This document shows positions 1-8,544 of a DNA stretch of 33,303 nucleotides, piece by piece. Each line of letters opens with the position of its first letter. Positions within the stretch are counted from its first letter, which is position 1. The stretch lies in assembly GCA_944388735.1 (NCBI GenBank), contig CALXJX010000013.1, positions 1 through 33,303 of the forward strand, written 5' to 3'. Source of the DNA: an uncultured Clostridia bacterium. GTDB taxonomy: Bacteria; Bacillota; Clostridia; TANB77; CAG-508. The translations under genes and the position numbers were made by a program. The notes beneath the pieces are model-generated. The model did no database searches and was not told the origin of the DNA. It saw only the letters and a list, made by a program, of their open reading frames with translations.

Positions 1-71
1 ATTCCGTATTTTTCCATTACTGGTTTTATTTGGTCTATTCTTCTTTCATAACTTTCAAATGTTACTGCCAT
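1..71 (-). CDS. GGGtGRT-family protein, N-terminal fragment (runs off the window)
   Basis: Only the first 23 or so codons are visible. The start codon is at 69-71 and a GGAGG site at 80-84 lies eight bases upstream of it. The peptide begins MAVTFESYERRIDQI, which resembles the start of the GGGtGRT family found beside an Fe-S scaffold-like gene in many clostridia. That scaffold-like gene is present here at 1124-1816 in the same operon, which supports the call. The biochemical role of the family is not established as far as I know. The assignment rests on a short N-terminus plus context. Confidence 0.6.
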   Translation of the reverse strand, partial: MAVTFESYERRIDQIKPVMEKYG

Positions 72-91
72 TTATTATTCCTCCTTTTTTA

Positions 92-487
92 TTATCCTAT
101 TTTTTTATTAAATTCTACTATAAATTTATTTAAAGTTTTTATATGGTTATTTATTATTCTTTCATAAATTTCTTTTGCTATATTTTCTTTGTATGTATGT
201 GCTATTAAATTTCTATCTTTCAATAAATCCATATATGCCTGACCATCATCTATTATTCCAAATTGAAATGCGTTCCTTATGGTAGCTCCAGGTCCATATT
301 CAGATACTGTTTCGTAATCCTGCAAATATCTTTGTAATGTTTTCCACCATAATTCAAAAGTATACTCGTAAGCATGAATAATTGCCGCAATATCTTTTTC
401 TGTTTTTTCATCTGTTTCAATAAAGTTTTGTAGCTTTTTATATGCTTTTTTAAACATTTCATAACTCTCTTTTAAATTATTTGGCAT
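92..487 (-). CDS. HEPN-domain toxin (HepT-like) of a HEPN/MNT toxin-antitoxin pair
   Basis: This is a mostly helical protein of about 131 residues. It contains the HEPN signature R-x4-H-x-Y (RNLIAHTY, about residues 92-99 from this start), the predicted ribonuclease centre of HepT-type toxins. The open frame extends up to 505, but the ATG at 487 has a clear AAGGAG site about ten bases upstream while the ATG at 505 has none, so I chose 487. The start lies inside the end of the nucleotidyltransferase gene (11-base overlap), which suggests translational coupling. In the characterised MntA/HepT pair the partner adds AMP to the Tyr of this same motif, and that Tyr is present here. It lies in a presumed operon between an Fe-S scaffold-like gene and the GGGtGRT gene. 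Confidence 0.85.
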   Translation of the reverse strand: MPNNLKESYEMFKKAYKKLQNFIETDEKTEKDIAAIIHAYEYTFELWWKTLQRYLQDYETVSEYGPGATIRNAFQFGIIDDGQAYMDLLKDRNLIAHTYKENIAKEIYERIINNHIKTLNKFIVEFNKKIG

Positions 488-782
488 ATATTTCCACTCC
501 TTCATTCAAGATATTTTCTCTAAATTTTTCTTCTTCTTTTAATGTATTTATATTTATTAAATCGATTTTATATGGTAAATATAAACTATCTATTTCGAAA
601 TATATTTTTGTATTTATTGCGTTTGTAAGATATTCTCCAAATAAAGCAATATCTATATCTGATTGCTTTCTGTAATCCCCTCTTGCTCTTGAGCCAAAAA
701 TACAAGCTTTTTCTACTTCGTTATACTTCTTTAATATATTTATAATACTTTCTATAATTTCTTTTTTCAATCCAAATTTCAT
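477..782 (-). CDS. MNT-domain minimal nucleotidyltransferase, antitoxin partner of the HEPN protein
   Basis: This is a 101-residue minimal nucleotidyltransferase (MNT, DNA polymerase beta-like superfamily). The active-site motif GS-x10-D-x-D is intact: Gly30-Ser31 followed by Asp42 and Asp44 (GSRARGDYRKQSDID). A third acidic position, Asp74 in YKIDL, fits the family. GGAGG at 787-791 precedes the ATG. In characterised systems the MNT protein inactivates HEPN toxins by transferring AMP from ATP to the toxin, so this is the likely antitoxin. It is the first gene of the pair and its 3' end overlaps the HEPN start. Family assignment is strong; the antitoxin role here is inferred from gene pairing. 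Confidence 0.87.
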   Translation of the reverse strand: MKFGLKKEIIESIINILKKYNEVEKACIFGSRARGDYRKQSDIDIALFGEYLTNAINTKIYFEIDSLYLPYKIDLININTLKEEEKFRENILNEGVEIYAK

Positions 783-820
783 TTTTCCTCCAGATTTTAT
801 TTAGATTCGATTTATATATA

Positions 821-1108
821 TTATTCATACTCCATTTCATCAATGTCATCTGGCTCTTCAATTCCTTCATTAGAACAGTTTGTTCCTTTCCATGTTGATC
901 TGATTTCTTCTTCTAGTGGCTTAGCACTATTATAATATTCGCATTTATCAAATATTTCTTTTAACTCTTCTTGTGGTATACATGTTAAATATAATTTTTT
1001 ACCATCTATAGCATTTAATAAATCTAATTGCAATTTTGAATTTGGCATATTTTGAATACGTTGTTTAACATACATAAAAATTTTTTTATCTCTTTCAGGG
1101 CTAATCAT
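821..1108 (-). CDS. Unknown small acidic protein
   Basis: This 95-residue protein belongs to no family I recognise. It has a basic N-terminal part (MISPERDKKIFMYVKQRIQ), a central region with Cys residues near positions 43, 56 and 79, and a strongly acidic C-terminal tail (EEPDDIDEMEYE). No signal peptide or membrane segment is visible. A GGAG site at about 1117-1120 precedes the ATG. The gene begins only 15 bases after the Fe-S scaffold-like gene ends and 38 bases before the MNT gene, so it is probably co-transcribed with both. Whether it belongs functionally to the Fe-S genes or to the toxin-antitoxin pair cannot be told from sequence. Confidence 0.7.
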   Translation of the reverse strand: MISPERDKKIFMYVKQRIQNMPNSKLQLDLLNAIDGKKLYLTCIPQEELKEIFDKCEYYNSAKPLEEEIRSTWKGTNCSNEGIEEPDDIDEMEYE

Positions 1109-1123
1109 CTATAATTCTCCATT

Positions 1124-1816
1124 CTATTTTTCACGAGGATCAATTTTCTTTACAGCTTCATCAAATCTTCCATAAGTACCAGAAGCTTTTTCAATAGCTT
1201 CCATTGGGTCTATACCTTTTTTGATATTTTCCATCATTTTTCCAAGATGAACATATTTATATCCTATAATTTGGTCATCTTTATCTAATCCTAATTCTAC
1301 TATGTATCCCTCTGTTAATTGTAAATATCTTGGTCCTTTTAATGTACTAGAATAAATTGTTCCTACTTGTGATGTATGTCCTTTTCCCAAATCTTCAAGT
1401 CCTGCTCCTACTGGAAGTCCTCCTTCTGAGAATGCTGTTTGTGTTCTTCCATAAACAATTTGTAAGAATAATTCTCTCATTGCTGTATTTATAGCATCAC
1501 ATACTAAGTCTGTATTTAATGCTTCTAAAATTGTTTTTCCTGTTAAAATTTCTCCTGCCATTGCAGCTGAATGAGTCATTCCTGAACATCCAATTGTTTC
1601 AATTAATGCTTCTTGTATTATTCCGTCCTTTACATTTAAAGTTAATTTACACGCTCCTTGTTGTGGTGCACACCATCCAATTCCATGTGTTAGTCCTGAT
1701 ATATCTTTTATTTCTTTTGCTTTTACCCATTTTCCTTCTTCTGGAATTGGTGCTGGCCCGTGGTTTACTCCTTTTGCTACTGTACACATTTCTTCTAATT
1801 CTTTTGAATAAATCAT
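1124..1816 (-). CDS. IscU-like iron-sulfur cluster assembly scaffold-type protein
   Basis: This 230-residue protein resembles the 'Fe-S cluster assembly scaffold' proteins encoded next to GGGtGRT genes in clostridia. Visible landmarks are GIGWCAPQQGACKL near residues 46-59, ETIGCSGMTHSAAMAGEIL near residues 73-91 and a further Cys at NTDLVCDAIN. The GCSGMTHSA segment recalls the cysteine loop of IscU/NifU scaffolds. Three Cys are positioned plausibly for metal binding. AAAGGAG at about 1826-1832 supports the start. It leads an apparent operon (unknown gene, MNT, HEPN, GGGtGRT). The family call is good; actual scaffold activity is unproven for this branch. Confidence 0.8.
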   Translation of the reverse strand: MIYSKELEEMCTVAKGVNHGPAPIPEEGKWVKAKEIKDISGLTHGIGWCAPQQGACKLTLNVKDGIIQEALIETIGCSGMTHSAAMAGEILTGKTILEALNTDLVCDAINTAMRELFLQIVYGRTQTAFSEGGLPVGAGLEDLGKGHTSQVGTIYSSTLKGPRYLQLTEGYIVELGLDKDDQIIGYKYVHLGKMMENIKKGIDPMEAIEKASGTYGRFDEAVKKIDPREK

Positions 1817-1883
1817 TTTATTTGCTCCTTTCGATATTTTATTTTTTGTTTCTTTTATTTTATTTTAGATATTTATATGATAC

Positions 1884-1889
1884 ATTATA
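1884..1889 (-). promoter_or_regulatory. Possible -10 box upstream of the Fe-S scaffold operon
   Basis: A TATAAT box (minus strand) lies about 70 bases upstream of the scaffold start and just after the end of the YezG gene. No good -35 hexamer sits 17 bases away, so this is only a weak promoter candidate. The operon may be transcribed partly by read-through from pgk-tpiA-gpmI. Confidence 0.3.
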
Positions 1890-1906
1890 TCTAAAAATTA
1901 ATAACA

Positions 1907-2596
1907 TTAAAGTTTCATATTTTTCATTTCATCTTCTGACAATAAAATCTGATTTTTCTTTTTCTTATCATTTTTTGTTGCCACATATTCAACATTTTGA
2001 GTACTTTCATAATTTTCTGTATCGAAATCTACTATATTTTTAATATCTTTTATATAAATACCAGCTTCATAATGCTCTTTCCTTGACAATACTTTTGCTC
2101 CTGTTATATACCTTTTTAAAATTTCTTTTTCATCTTTATTTACTTGTTCTGGTCCAATACCTAGATATTTATATCTCCATATAATATGTCTTTCATAACT
2201 TGAAAAAATACTATTAGTTAAATCTTCATAATCATATTCAACTTTAAAATTCAAATTTTGTATAGTTATTGTTACATTACTCCATACTCTTCCAGTTTCT
2301 TCTTTTTTGAATTCTTTCCTTAATTCTTTTATCTTTTTGTATAAAGCTTCTACCAACTTCAAATACTCTGTTTCTTCCAAGTTGAATTTTGATGGTATCT
2401 CATACACATTTACAGGATTTTTTCTAAAAATTCCTTTCGGAATATAGTAAAAAAATAACTCTCCTTTTTCAGATTTATCCTCGTCAATTATAGAACTATA
2501 TAAGTATAATGCATCCCATTTTTCTGGTATCATATAAAATAGTTTTCTTTGTATATTTTCATATATTTCTTTTATCTTTTTTGTGTGATTTAACAT
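1907..2596 (-). CDS. YezG-family immunity/antitoxin protein with a C-terminal extension
   Basis: Residues of about 8-150 match the YezG-like (DUF600) family, immunity proteins that neutralise polymorphic (YeeF/LXG-type) toxins. The diagnostic part is NVTITIQ...KVEYDYEDL followed by SSYERHIIWRYKYLGI. The remaining 80 residues, rich in Lys, Asp and Glu, go beyond the usual family length. The gene begins seven bases after the gpmI stop, and its AAGGA site lies within the gpmI end, so it appears translationally coupled to a glycolytic operon. No LXG or YeeF-like toxin gene is visible nearby, so it is an orphan immunity gene here. Confidence is high for the family and moderate for function. Confidence 0.8.
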   Translation of the reverse strand: MLNHTKKIKEIYENIQRKLFYMIPEKWDALYLYSSIIDEDKSEKGELFFYYIPKGIFRKNPVNVYEIPSKFNLEETEYLKLVEALYKKIKELRKEFKKEETGRVWSNVTITIQNLNFKVEYDYEDLTNSIFSSYERHIIWRYKYLGIGPEQVNKDEKEILKRYITGAKVLSRKEHYEAGIYIKDIKNIVDFDTENYESTQNVEYVATKNDKKKKNQILLSEDEMKNMKL

Positions 2597-2602
2597 ATAC
2601 TT

Positions 2603-4144
2603 TTATTCCTTATCTAACAAACTTTCACCAGTCATTTCTTCTGGCTTTTTAAGATTCATTAAATCAAGCATAGTTGGGGCTAAATCTGCAAGTTTTCCAC
2701 CTGCTTTCAATTTTAATTGTTTATTTGGTGTAACTAGTATCAATGGTACTGGATTTGTTGTATGTGCTGTATGTGGCTCTCCTGTTTTGTAATCTATCAT
2801 TTGTTCTGCATTTCCATGATCTGCTGTTATTAAAAGATTTCCTTGTTTTTCTTCTACTAAATCTACAACTTTTCCAACACATTCATCCACTGCTTCTACA
2901 GCTTTTATTGCAGCTTCTAAATTTCCAGTATGTCCAACCATATCTGTATTTGCATAATTTAATATGATGCAATCATATATATCTTTATTTATTGCTTCTA
3001 TTACTTTGTCTGTTACTTCTAATGCACTCATCTCTGGCTTCATGTCATAAGTCTCAACTTTTGGTGATGGTACTAATATTCTATCTTCTCCTTTGAATAG
3101 TTTTTCTTCTCCTCCATTAAAGAAAAATGTAACATGTGCATATTTTTCTGTTTCTGCTATTCTAAGTTGAGTATATCCTAAATTACTTATATATTCTCCA
3201 AACGTGTTGTGCAATGTTTCCTTTTTAAATGCAATGTGCACATTTGGCATTGTTTCGTCATAGCTTGTAAAACATACAAAATATAAATTCAAATCTTTTC
3301 TTGTCTCAAATCCGTTAAACTCTGGATCTACTAATGCTCTTGTTAATTGTCTTGCTCTATCTGGTCTAAAATTGAAGAATATCACAGAGTCATTTTTTTC
3401 TATTTGTGCAATTGGTTTTTCTTCATTGCATATTATTGTTGGTTCAACAAATTCATCAAACACTTCTTTTTGATATGAGTCTTCTATTGCTTTTATACTG
3501 CTACTTGCTTTTATCCCTTCTCCATTTACTAATGCATCATAACATTTTTTTACTCTTTCCCATCTTTTGTCTCTATCCATTGCATAAAATCTTCCTGAAA
3601 TACTAGCTATTTTTCCAACTCCTTTTTCTTTCATTTTATCTTGTAGTTGGATAATGTAACTTTCTGCTGAAGCTGGTGGTGTATCTCTTCCGTCTAAGAA
3701 ACAATGCACATATACATCTTCAAAATCTCTTCTTTTAGCCATTTCTAATAATCCATACAAATGTCTTATATGGCTATGAACTCCACCGTCTGATACTAAT
3801 CCTAATATATGAAGTTTAGAATTGTATTTTTTACAATTTTCAATTGCAGCTATAAATTCTGGATTTGAAAAGAAATCTCCATCTTCTATTGATTTTGTTA
3901 TTCTTGTTAATTCTTGATAAACTATTCTTCCAGCTCCAATATTTGTATGACCTACCTCTGAATTTCCCATTTGTCCTTCTGGTAGTCCTACATTTAGTCC
4001 ACTTGTATAAATTTCCGTATTAGGATATTTTCTCATTAGTTTGTCAATATTTGGTGTATTTGCTAATTTTATTGCATTTCCATCTTCATTTTGGTTGTCT
4101 CCAAATCCATCCAATATCATTAGCATTGTTAATTTGTCTTTCAT
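2603..4144 (-). CDS. gpmI: 2,3-bisphosphoglycerate-independent phosphoglycerate mutase
   Basis: This enzyme interconverts 3- and 2-phosphoglycerate in glycolysis and gluconeogenesis in the cytoplasm, using two Mn ions and a phosphoserine intermediate. The 513-residue length is typical. The catalytic Ser62 lies in [10 protein letters not shown], metal-binding LDGFGDN is at residues 11-17, and the C-terminal metal site [12 protein letters not shown] is intact. DGRDTPP and NFRPDRARQ motifs are also present. It is the third gene of pgk-tpiA-gpmI, 117 bases after tpiA, and is followed almost directly by the YezG gene. Assignment is secure. Confidence 0.97.
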   Translation of the reverse strand: MKDKLTMLMILDGFGDNQNEDGNAIKLANTPNIDKLMRKYPNTEIYTSGLNVGLPEGQMGNSEVGHTNIGAGRIVYQELTRITKSIEDGDFFSNPEFIAAIENCKKYNSKLHILGLVSDGGVHSHIRHLYGLLEMAKRRDFEDVYVHCFLDGRDTPPASAESYIIQLQDKMKEKGVGKIASISGRFYAMDRDKRWERVKKCYDALVNGEGIKASSSIKAIEDSYQKEVFDEFVEPTIICNEEKPIAQIEKNDSVIFFNFRPDRARQLTRALVDPEFNGFETRKDLNLYFVCFTSYDETMPNVHIAFKKETLHNTFGEYISNLGYTQLRIAETEKYAHVTFFFNGGEEKLFKGEDRILVPSPKVETYDMKPEMSALEVTDKVIEAINKDIYDCIILNYANTDMVGHTGNLEAAIKAVEAVDECVGKVVDLVEEKQGNLLITADHGNAEQMIDYKTGEPHTAHTTNPVPLILVTPNKQLKLKAGGKLADLAPTMLDLMNLKKPEEMTGESLLDKE

Positions 4145-4261
4145 TTTTTACCATCCTTTTCTTTTAAATTGTGCAGGATAAATTCCATTTCTAATTAATA
4201 TGTTAAGCTTCATTACTTGTTATTTTTTTATTCTCCTGCATTGTAAAATCTCCTCTTTTTA

Positions 4262-5014
4262 TTATTTATTATAATTAACTATTTTAGAGAATTCTTCTGG
4301 CTTTAGACTGGCTCCTCCAACAAGACCTCCGTCAATATCTGACATTTCAAATAATTCTTTTGCATTAGATGATTTTACGCTTCCACCATATTGTATTATA
4401 ACTCCATCTGCCACTGTTTGTCCATATATTTTGGCAATTTTATTTCTTATGGCTTTTATTGCTTCATTAGCATCCTCTTTTGTCGCTGTTTTACCAGTTC
4501 CTATTGCCCATATAGGCTCATAAGCAATTATTAATTCTTTCACTTGTTTTTCTGTCAGTCCTTCTAATGCCAACTCAGTCTGTTTTGTTATAATTTTTTC
4601 TGCTTTTCCAGCTTCTCTTTGAGATAAAGTTTCTCCTACACATACAATTGGTTTTAATTCATTTGCTAATGCTGTCTTTATTTTTTTGTTTACAGTTTCA
4701 TCTGTTTCTGCAAAATATTGTCTTCTCTCAGAATGTCCTATTATAACATATTCTACTCCTATTGATTTTAACATTTTTCCAGATATTTCTCCTGTATATG
4801 CTCCACTTTCTTCATAGTGCATATTTTGTGCTCCTATTTTTATATTAGTTCCTTGTGCATTTAATAATGCGTAAAATAAATCTATATATGGAACACATAA
4901 AATAACTTCGTTTTCTGTATCTTTTACCATTGGTGTTAATTCTTCTATAAATTTTATTGTTTCATTTGGTAACATATTCATTTTCCAGTTTCCTGCAATC
5001 ACTTTTCTTTTCAT
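4262..5014 (-). CDS. tpiA: Triose-phosphate isomerase
   Basis: This is a (beta/alpha)8 enzyme that interconverts dihydroxyacetone phosphate and glyceraldehyde 3-phosphate. All catalytic residues are visible: Lys11 in GNWKMN, His94 in IIGHSERR, Glu166 in AYEPIWAIGTGKTAT. The phosphate loop GGSVKSSNAKEL and VGGASLKPEEF are near the C-terminus. The 250-residue length is standard. It lies between pgk (135 AT-rich bases upstream) and gpmI in the same orientation. No terminator with a clear T-tract was seen in either spacer, so the three genes are probably one transcript. Confidence 0.97.
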   Translation of the reverse strand: MKRKVIAGNWKMNMLPNETIKFIEELTPMVKDTENEVILCVPYIDLFYALLNAQGTNIKIGAQNMHYEESGAYTGEISGKMLKSIGVEYVIIGHSERRQYFAETDETVNKKIKTALANELKPIVCVGETLSQREAGKAEKIITKQTELALEGLTEKQVKELIIAYEPIWAIGTGKTATKEDANEAIKAIRNKIAKIYGQTVADGVIIQYGGSVKSSNAKELFEMSDIDGGLVGGASLKPEEFSKIVNYNK

Positions 5015-5149
5015 AAAAACTTTTTTCCTTTCTGAAGCACAATTACAAAAATATTATTTGAAATAGTCCTTCTTGCAATTTATTTTATATAAAAATTATA
5101 ATTATAATAATTTTAAATCTTATATCTAATAATTTATATTTTTATAATT

Positions 5150-6334
5150 TTATTTATCTAATAAACATTCAATTCCTGGTAATTTTTTACCTTCTAAGAA
5201 TTCAAGTGATGCTCCTCCACCTGTTGAAATATGAGTCATTTTATCTTCTAATCCTGCTTTTCTTACAGCAGCTGCTGAATCTCCTCCTCCTATAATTGTG
5301 GTAGCATCTATCTCAGATAAAACTTTTGCTATTGCATTTGTTCCTTTTGCAAATTGGTCAAACTCAAATAATCCTAATGGACCATTCCATACAACTGTCT
5401 TTGCTTTTCTTAATTCATCAGAAAACATCTTTATTGTCTCTTCACCGATGTCAAATCCCTCCCAATCTACTGGAATTTCTGTACATTTTACAGTTTTACT
5501 TTCTGTATCTTCTTTAAATTCTTTTCCAACTCTTGTGTCTACTGGAAGCATTAATTTTACTCCTTTTTCTTTTGCCTTTTCCATTAAACTTTTTGCTAAA
5601 TCCAATTTATCTAATTCACAAAGTGATTTACCAACTTCATATCCTTGTGCTTTAAAGAATGTATATGCCATTCCTCCTCCAATTATTAATGTATCTACTT
5701 TTTCTAGCAAGCTGTCTATTACTCCTATTTTATCAGAAACTTTTGCCCCTCCTAGAATAGCTATAAATGGTCTTTCTGGATTTGAAACTGCATTTCCTAA
5801 GAATTTTAACTCTTTTTCAATTAGAAATCCCGCTACTGCTGGTAAATACTCTGCTACTCCTGCTGTTGATGCATGTGCTCTATGAACTGCTCCAAATGCG
5901 TCACTTACATATACTTCAGCCATAGAAGCTAGTTCTTTTGCAAAGTTTGGATCATTATCTGTTTCTTCTTTATGGAATCTTACATTTTCTAATAACATTA
6001 TTTGTCCTTGTTGCAAATTAGCTGCTTTTGTTTTTGCATCTTCTCCTATTACGTCTTTTGCCATAATTACTTCTTTACCTAATAGTTTTGATAATTCTTC
6101 AGCTACTGGTTTTAATGAAAATTCTGGCTTAAATTCTCCTTTTGGTCTTCCTAAATGTGAACATAGTATTATTGCACAATTTTGTTCTAATAGATATTTT
6201 ATTGTTGGCAATGCTGCAACGATTCTAGTATTATCTGTTATTTTCCTTTCTTCATTCATTGGCACATTGAAATCACATCTTACTAATACTTTTTTGCCTT
6301 TCAAATCAATGTCTTTAACTGTTTTTTTATTCAT
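5150..6334 (-). CDS. pgk: Phosphoglycerate kinase
   Basis: This enzyme transfers phosphate from 1,3-bisphosphoglycerate to ADP. The 394-residue length is typical of bacterial enzymes. The N-terminal substrate-binding segment [11 protein letters not shown], the basic patch HLGRPKGE, and nucleotide-site segments [23 protein letters not shown] and [16 protein letters not shown] are all present. AGGAGG precedes the start. It leads the pgk-tpiA-gpmI operon from a promoter (6387-6415) nearly identical to that of gap, which is 2.6 kb away and separated by accessory genes. This suggests the two were once adjacent or are co-regulated. Confidence 0.97.
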   Translation of the reverse strand: MNKKTVKDIDLKGKKVLVRCDFNVPMNEERKITDNTRIVAALPTIKYLLEQNCAIILCSHLGRPKGEFKPEFSLKPVAEELSKLLGKEVIMAKDVIGEDAKTKAANLQQGQIMLLENVRFHKEETDNDPNFAKELASMAEVYVSDAFGAVHRAHASTAGVAEYLPAVAGFLIEKELKFLGNAVSNPERPFIAILGGAKVSDKIGVIDSLLEKVDTLIIGGGMAYTFFKAQGYEVGKSLCELDKLDLAKSLMEKAKEKGVKLMLPVDTRVGKEFKEDTESKTVKCTEIPVDWEGFDIGEETIKMFSDELRKAKTVVWNGPLGLFEFDQFAKGTNAIAKVLSEIDATTIIGGGDSAAAVRKAGLEDKMTHISTGGGASLEFLEGKKLPGIECLLDK

Positions 6335-6386
6335 TCTAAATTCCTCCTTATTTTTTAGTATCCCCTACTTACTTTTTGCCAATACC

Positions 6387-6415
6387 ATTCTATACCAAAA
6401 AAGATTACTTTTCAA
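6387..6415 (-). promoter_or_regulatory. pgk promoter (sigma-A type), matching the gap promoter
   Basis: On the minus strand, -35 TTGAAA (6410-6415) is followed after 17 bases by -10 TAGAAT (6387-6392). The stretch CTTTTTTGGTATAGAAT is shared, with one T fewer, with the promoter upstream of gap at 9986-10014. The shared spacer sequence goes beyond what promoter consensus requires. Confidence 0.75.
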
Positions 6416-6469
6416 GTGTTCTTTTTTAAGTTTGTTACATTTCAAGTTTTCTTCACTTTTAGTTGTAAT

Positions 6470-6486
6470 CTAACACTTACAGTTAG
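6470..6486. promoter_or_regulatory. Possible operator between pgk and the XRE gene
   Basis: CTAACACTTACAGTTAG has 5-bp inverted arms (CTAAC/GTTAG) and lies in the divergent region, about 50 bases upstream of the XRE start. Two related direct repeats, TTTCAAGT followed by TTCTT, occur at about 6410-6424 and 6440-6454. Such sites would suit an autoregulating XRE repressor, but the signal is short. Confidence 0.25.
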
Positions 6487-6538
6487 TTTTATTTAATTTT
6501 TGTTCATTATAAAATGTTATAGTAAAGAGGTGAATTTA

Positions 6539-6874
6539 ATGGAAGAAATAGACGAAGAATTAGATTATATAGAAATCGGAAAAAGAATAAGAGACCAGAG
6601 ACTTAAGCATAAATTTACTCAAGAAAAATTATCAGAATTAATTGATGTTTCACCTTCTTATATTAGTGAAATTGAACGAGGAAATAGTATATGTAGTTTA
6701 CAAACAATTGCTAAGCTATCTTTTGTTTTAAAAACTAGTTTAGATTATTTAGTTTTTGGCATTACCATAACAAATTCTAGTTATACTTTTTCTGAAATTT
6801 TAAAGAATATTCCAGAAAAGAATCAAAAATTATATATTAGTTTGTGTGAAAATATTGCTAATAGTTTAAAATAA
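6539..6874 (+). CDS. XRE-family helix-turn-helix transcriptional regulator
   Basis: This is a 111-residue DNA-binding protein with one HTH_3 domain at about residues 11-66 (IGKRIRDQRLKHKFTQEKLS, then VSPSYISEIERGNS). The ATG at 6539 is chosen because GAGGTG lies at the right distance upstream. The frame also opens at a TTG at 6500 but without a ribosome site. The C-terminal 45 residues are short and may dimerise. It is divergent from pgk and lies in the block separating pgk from gap, so it could regulate the glycolytic promoters, itself, or the neighbouring accessory genes. No target is proven. Confidence 0.88.
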   Translation: MEEIDEELDYIEIGKRIRDQRLKHKFTQEKLSELIDVSPSYISEIERGNSICSLQTIAKLSFVLKTSLDYLVFGITITNSSYTFSEILKNIPEKNQKLYISLCENIANSLK

Positions 6875-6882
6875 TACTTAAA

Positions 6883-6915
6883 TGGACATTAAAATACTTT
6901 TGGTTTTAATGTCCA
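6883..6915. terminator. Bidirectional terminator between convergent genes
   Basis: Inverted arms TGGACATTAAAA (6883-6894) and TTTTAATGTCCA (6904-6915) form a 12-bp stem with a 9-base loop. The arms lie between the convergent XRE gene and the 102-residue gene. Confidence 0.7.
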
Positions 6916-6921
6916 TATTTG

Positions 6922-7215
6922 TTATGCTATATTTTTTTCTTGTATTTTTAGCTGTGCTGTTTGCAATAAGTCAAAGTTTATTTTGAATTTTTCTTTATCC
7001 ATTTGTTCAATTTTCATTATTTGATGAATATTAAACTTTATTGTTTGTTTTCTATCTTTAAAATTACATATAGAGATGTAGTTAGGTTCATTTATAATTT
7101 TTGCATTATCTATTTCTAAGTTATAATTGATTGTTCCTTCTAACAAAATTTTTATTGTACTATTCTTATTTTCTTCTAAAGTTTTTCCTAATTCTTTTAC
7201 AGTTATTTTCTTCAT
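6922..7215 (-). CDS. Unknown small protein
   Basis: This cytoplasmic protein of about 97 residues begins MKKITVKELGKTLEENKNS. I do not recognise the family. Alternating hydrophobic and charged residues suggest a small beta-rich fold, and there is no signal peptide, membrane segment or Cys cluster. The frame is open from 7230, but the ATG at 7215 has GGGGATG upstream at suitable spacing and is preferred. It converges on the XRE regulator and shares its terminator. It could be an accessory gene that arrived with the XRE or Rpn gene. Confidence 0.6.
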   Translation of the reverse strand: MKKITVKELGKTLEENKNSTIKILLEGTINYNLEIDNAKIINEPNYISICNFKDRKQTIKFNIHQIMKIEQMDKEKFKINFDLLQTAQLKIQEKNIA

Positions 7216-7572
7216 ATGATTCATCCCCATTCTTTAATTCATATTTTTATTATATAGAAAAAATTAAATTTTATCTTTACATATATTTCTTACAGTGATA
7301 CTTTATCTATTTCTGATTTATATGTCAATATTGTTTTTGTGGTAAATCTTTTTTATATCTTTCATTTTTCATACTTTTTGATTTAAATCCTTAATTTATC
7401 TTATTCTTTTATTTGGATATTTTCATAACTGCAATAGTTGATAAGAATTATATAAAATCCTAAATAAGTTCAAAATAAAAATTGATTTTTACTATACAAT
7501 AAAAAGAGCCATAAATTTATTTTTCACAGCTCTTTTTTATATGTACTTAATAAGTTTGTCACATTTCTAAAT
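7216..7572. other. Intergenic stretch, no gene seen
   Basis: These 357 AT-rich bases contain no open frame that I can support. The only structures seen are the terminator at 7501-7538 and a possible TATAAT (minus strand) at 7249-7254 for the small gene to the left. Confidence 0.6.
7501..7538 (-). terminator. Terminator of the Rpn-family gene
   Basis: Arms AAAAAGAGC (7501-7509) and GCTCTTTTTT (7529-7538) lie 35 bases past the stop of the Rpn gene. On the minus strand the hairpin is followed by a T-rich tail. Confidence 0.75.
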
Positions 7573-8544
7573 TTATTTTTTTATATCTTTTATCTCTTGA
7601 ACAGATAATTCTGTGATTTTTTGAACCTCTTCTATTTCCATTCCTAATTCTAATAATTTTTTAGCCATCCTTTTACGTTCCGAATCTATTCCTTCTTTTC
7701 GTCCTTCTTCTCTTCCCGCTTTTTTACCTTCTTCTTTTCCTTTTTTTATCCCTTCTTTTTTACCTTCTTCCATTCCTACTATTTTTCCATCTTCTCTCCC
7801 TCTTTCGTATCCATGCTCATAGCCGTATTTTTGTATTGCATTATTGTCTCTTATATACTTTAATCTTAGTTCTGCTAATTCCTGTTCTCTTTCACTCGAT
7901 TGTATTTTATCATACAATTCTTTCGCTTCTTTAATTTCTTCATTATCTGACATTTCTTTTCCTCCAATCTTATCTGGATTTATCAAAAATATTGTCCATA
8001 ATGTTAATCTGTCTTTTTTATCTACCTCTCCATCTTCTATCTTTTTCAATATCTTTGGTAGCTCAATTATATGAATTTCTAATGCATCTGTCAATACTGT
8101 TGAATGAAATTCTTTCTCTCGGATTTTAAATTCTGTATGAAATTTTGGTATTTCTTTTAATTTTTCCAACTCAAAATCTGCCACTAGTATCTCTATCGTA
8201 TTTTTTAATTTCCAATAATCTTCTCCCTCTTTTATACTTTTTCCATATAATCTGCTCCAATAGTATAATAACCTTTTTTCTATATCTGATTTATTCACTA
8301 CCTGCATCTCAATATTGCATTGCATGTTGTTATTTAATACTGCCTTTACATCTAATATTCCGATTTTATCATCATTTAAATCTTTTTCTAATATTGTGCT
8401 TTCTCCTAATTCAATACTATCGATTTTATGATTCGTTATTGCCTCAATAAATCCCTTTGTTATCTTTTCTTTTCCTTTGTATCCAAATATTCTTTTAAAT
8501 ATGTAATCATTTGTCGGTAACATTGCTTTGTTAATTTCTGCCAT
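7573..8544 (-). CDS. Rpn-family PD-(D/E)XK nuclease / putative transposase
   Basis: This 323-residue protein belongs to the PD-(D/E)XK 'nuclease family transposase' group, related to the Rpn recombination-promoting nucleases. It opens with LPTNDYIFKRIFG. The catalytic core is intact: Asp65 and Lys67 in GILDVKA, then Glu79 and Gln81 in NIEMQV, followed by the family segment RLLYYWSRLY. The C-terminal third is a Lys/Glu-rich coiled coil with EGKKEG-type repeats (about residues 225-285), typical of the family. The frame extends to 8709, but the ATG at 8544 has GAGG upstream and the extra residues look non-coding. It lies alone between gap and pgk. Family members increase RecA-independent recombination in E. 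coli; function here is inferred. Confidence 0.88.
   Translation of the reverse strand: MAEINKAMLPTNDYIFKRIFGYKGKEKITKGFIEAITNHKIDSIELGESTILEKDLNDDKIGILDVKAVLNNNMQCNIEMQVVNKSDIEKRLLYYWSRLYGKSIKEGEDYWKLKNTIEILVADFELEKLKEIPKFHTEFKIREKEFHSTVLTDALEIHIIELPKILKKIEDGEVDKKDRLTLWTIFLINPDKIGGKEMSDNEEIKEAKELYDKIQSSEREQELAELRLKYIRDNNAIQKYGYEHGYERGREDGKIVGMEEGKKEGIKKGKEEGKKAGREEGRKEGIDSERKRMAKKLLELGMEIEEVQKITELSVQEIKDIKK

Noticed and set aside
1865-1894. Hairpin TTAGATAT/ATATCTAA after the YezG gene
   Set aside because: The stem is short, entirely A/T-rich and not followed by a T-run on the minus strand, so I do not call it a terminator.
1519-2043. Long plus-strand open frame opposite the Fe-S scaffold and YezG genes
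   Set aside because: Its product is a Leu/Phe-rich low-complexity string typical of the antisense of AT-rich genes, and both minus-strand genes belong to clear families.
4160-4250. TGCAGGA and TCCTGCA inverted pair between tpiA and gpmI
   Set aside because: Only 7 bp with a loop of about 60 bases; this can arise by chance, and no attenuator or riboswitch pattern was found around it.
5298-5885. 195-codon plus-strand open frame inside pgk
   Set aside because: It is the shadow of pgk, with no ribosome site and no recognisable domain.
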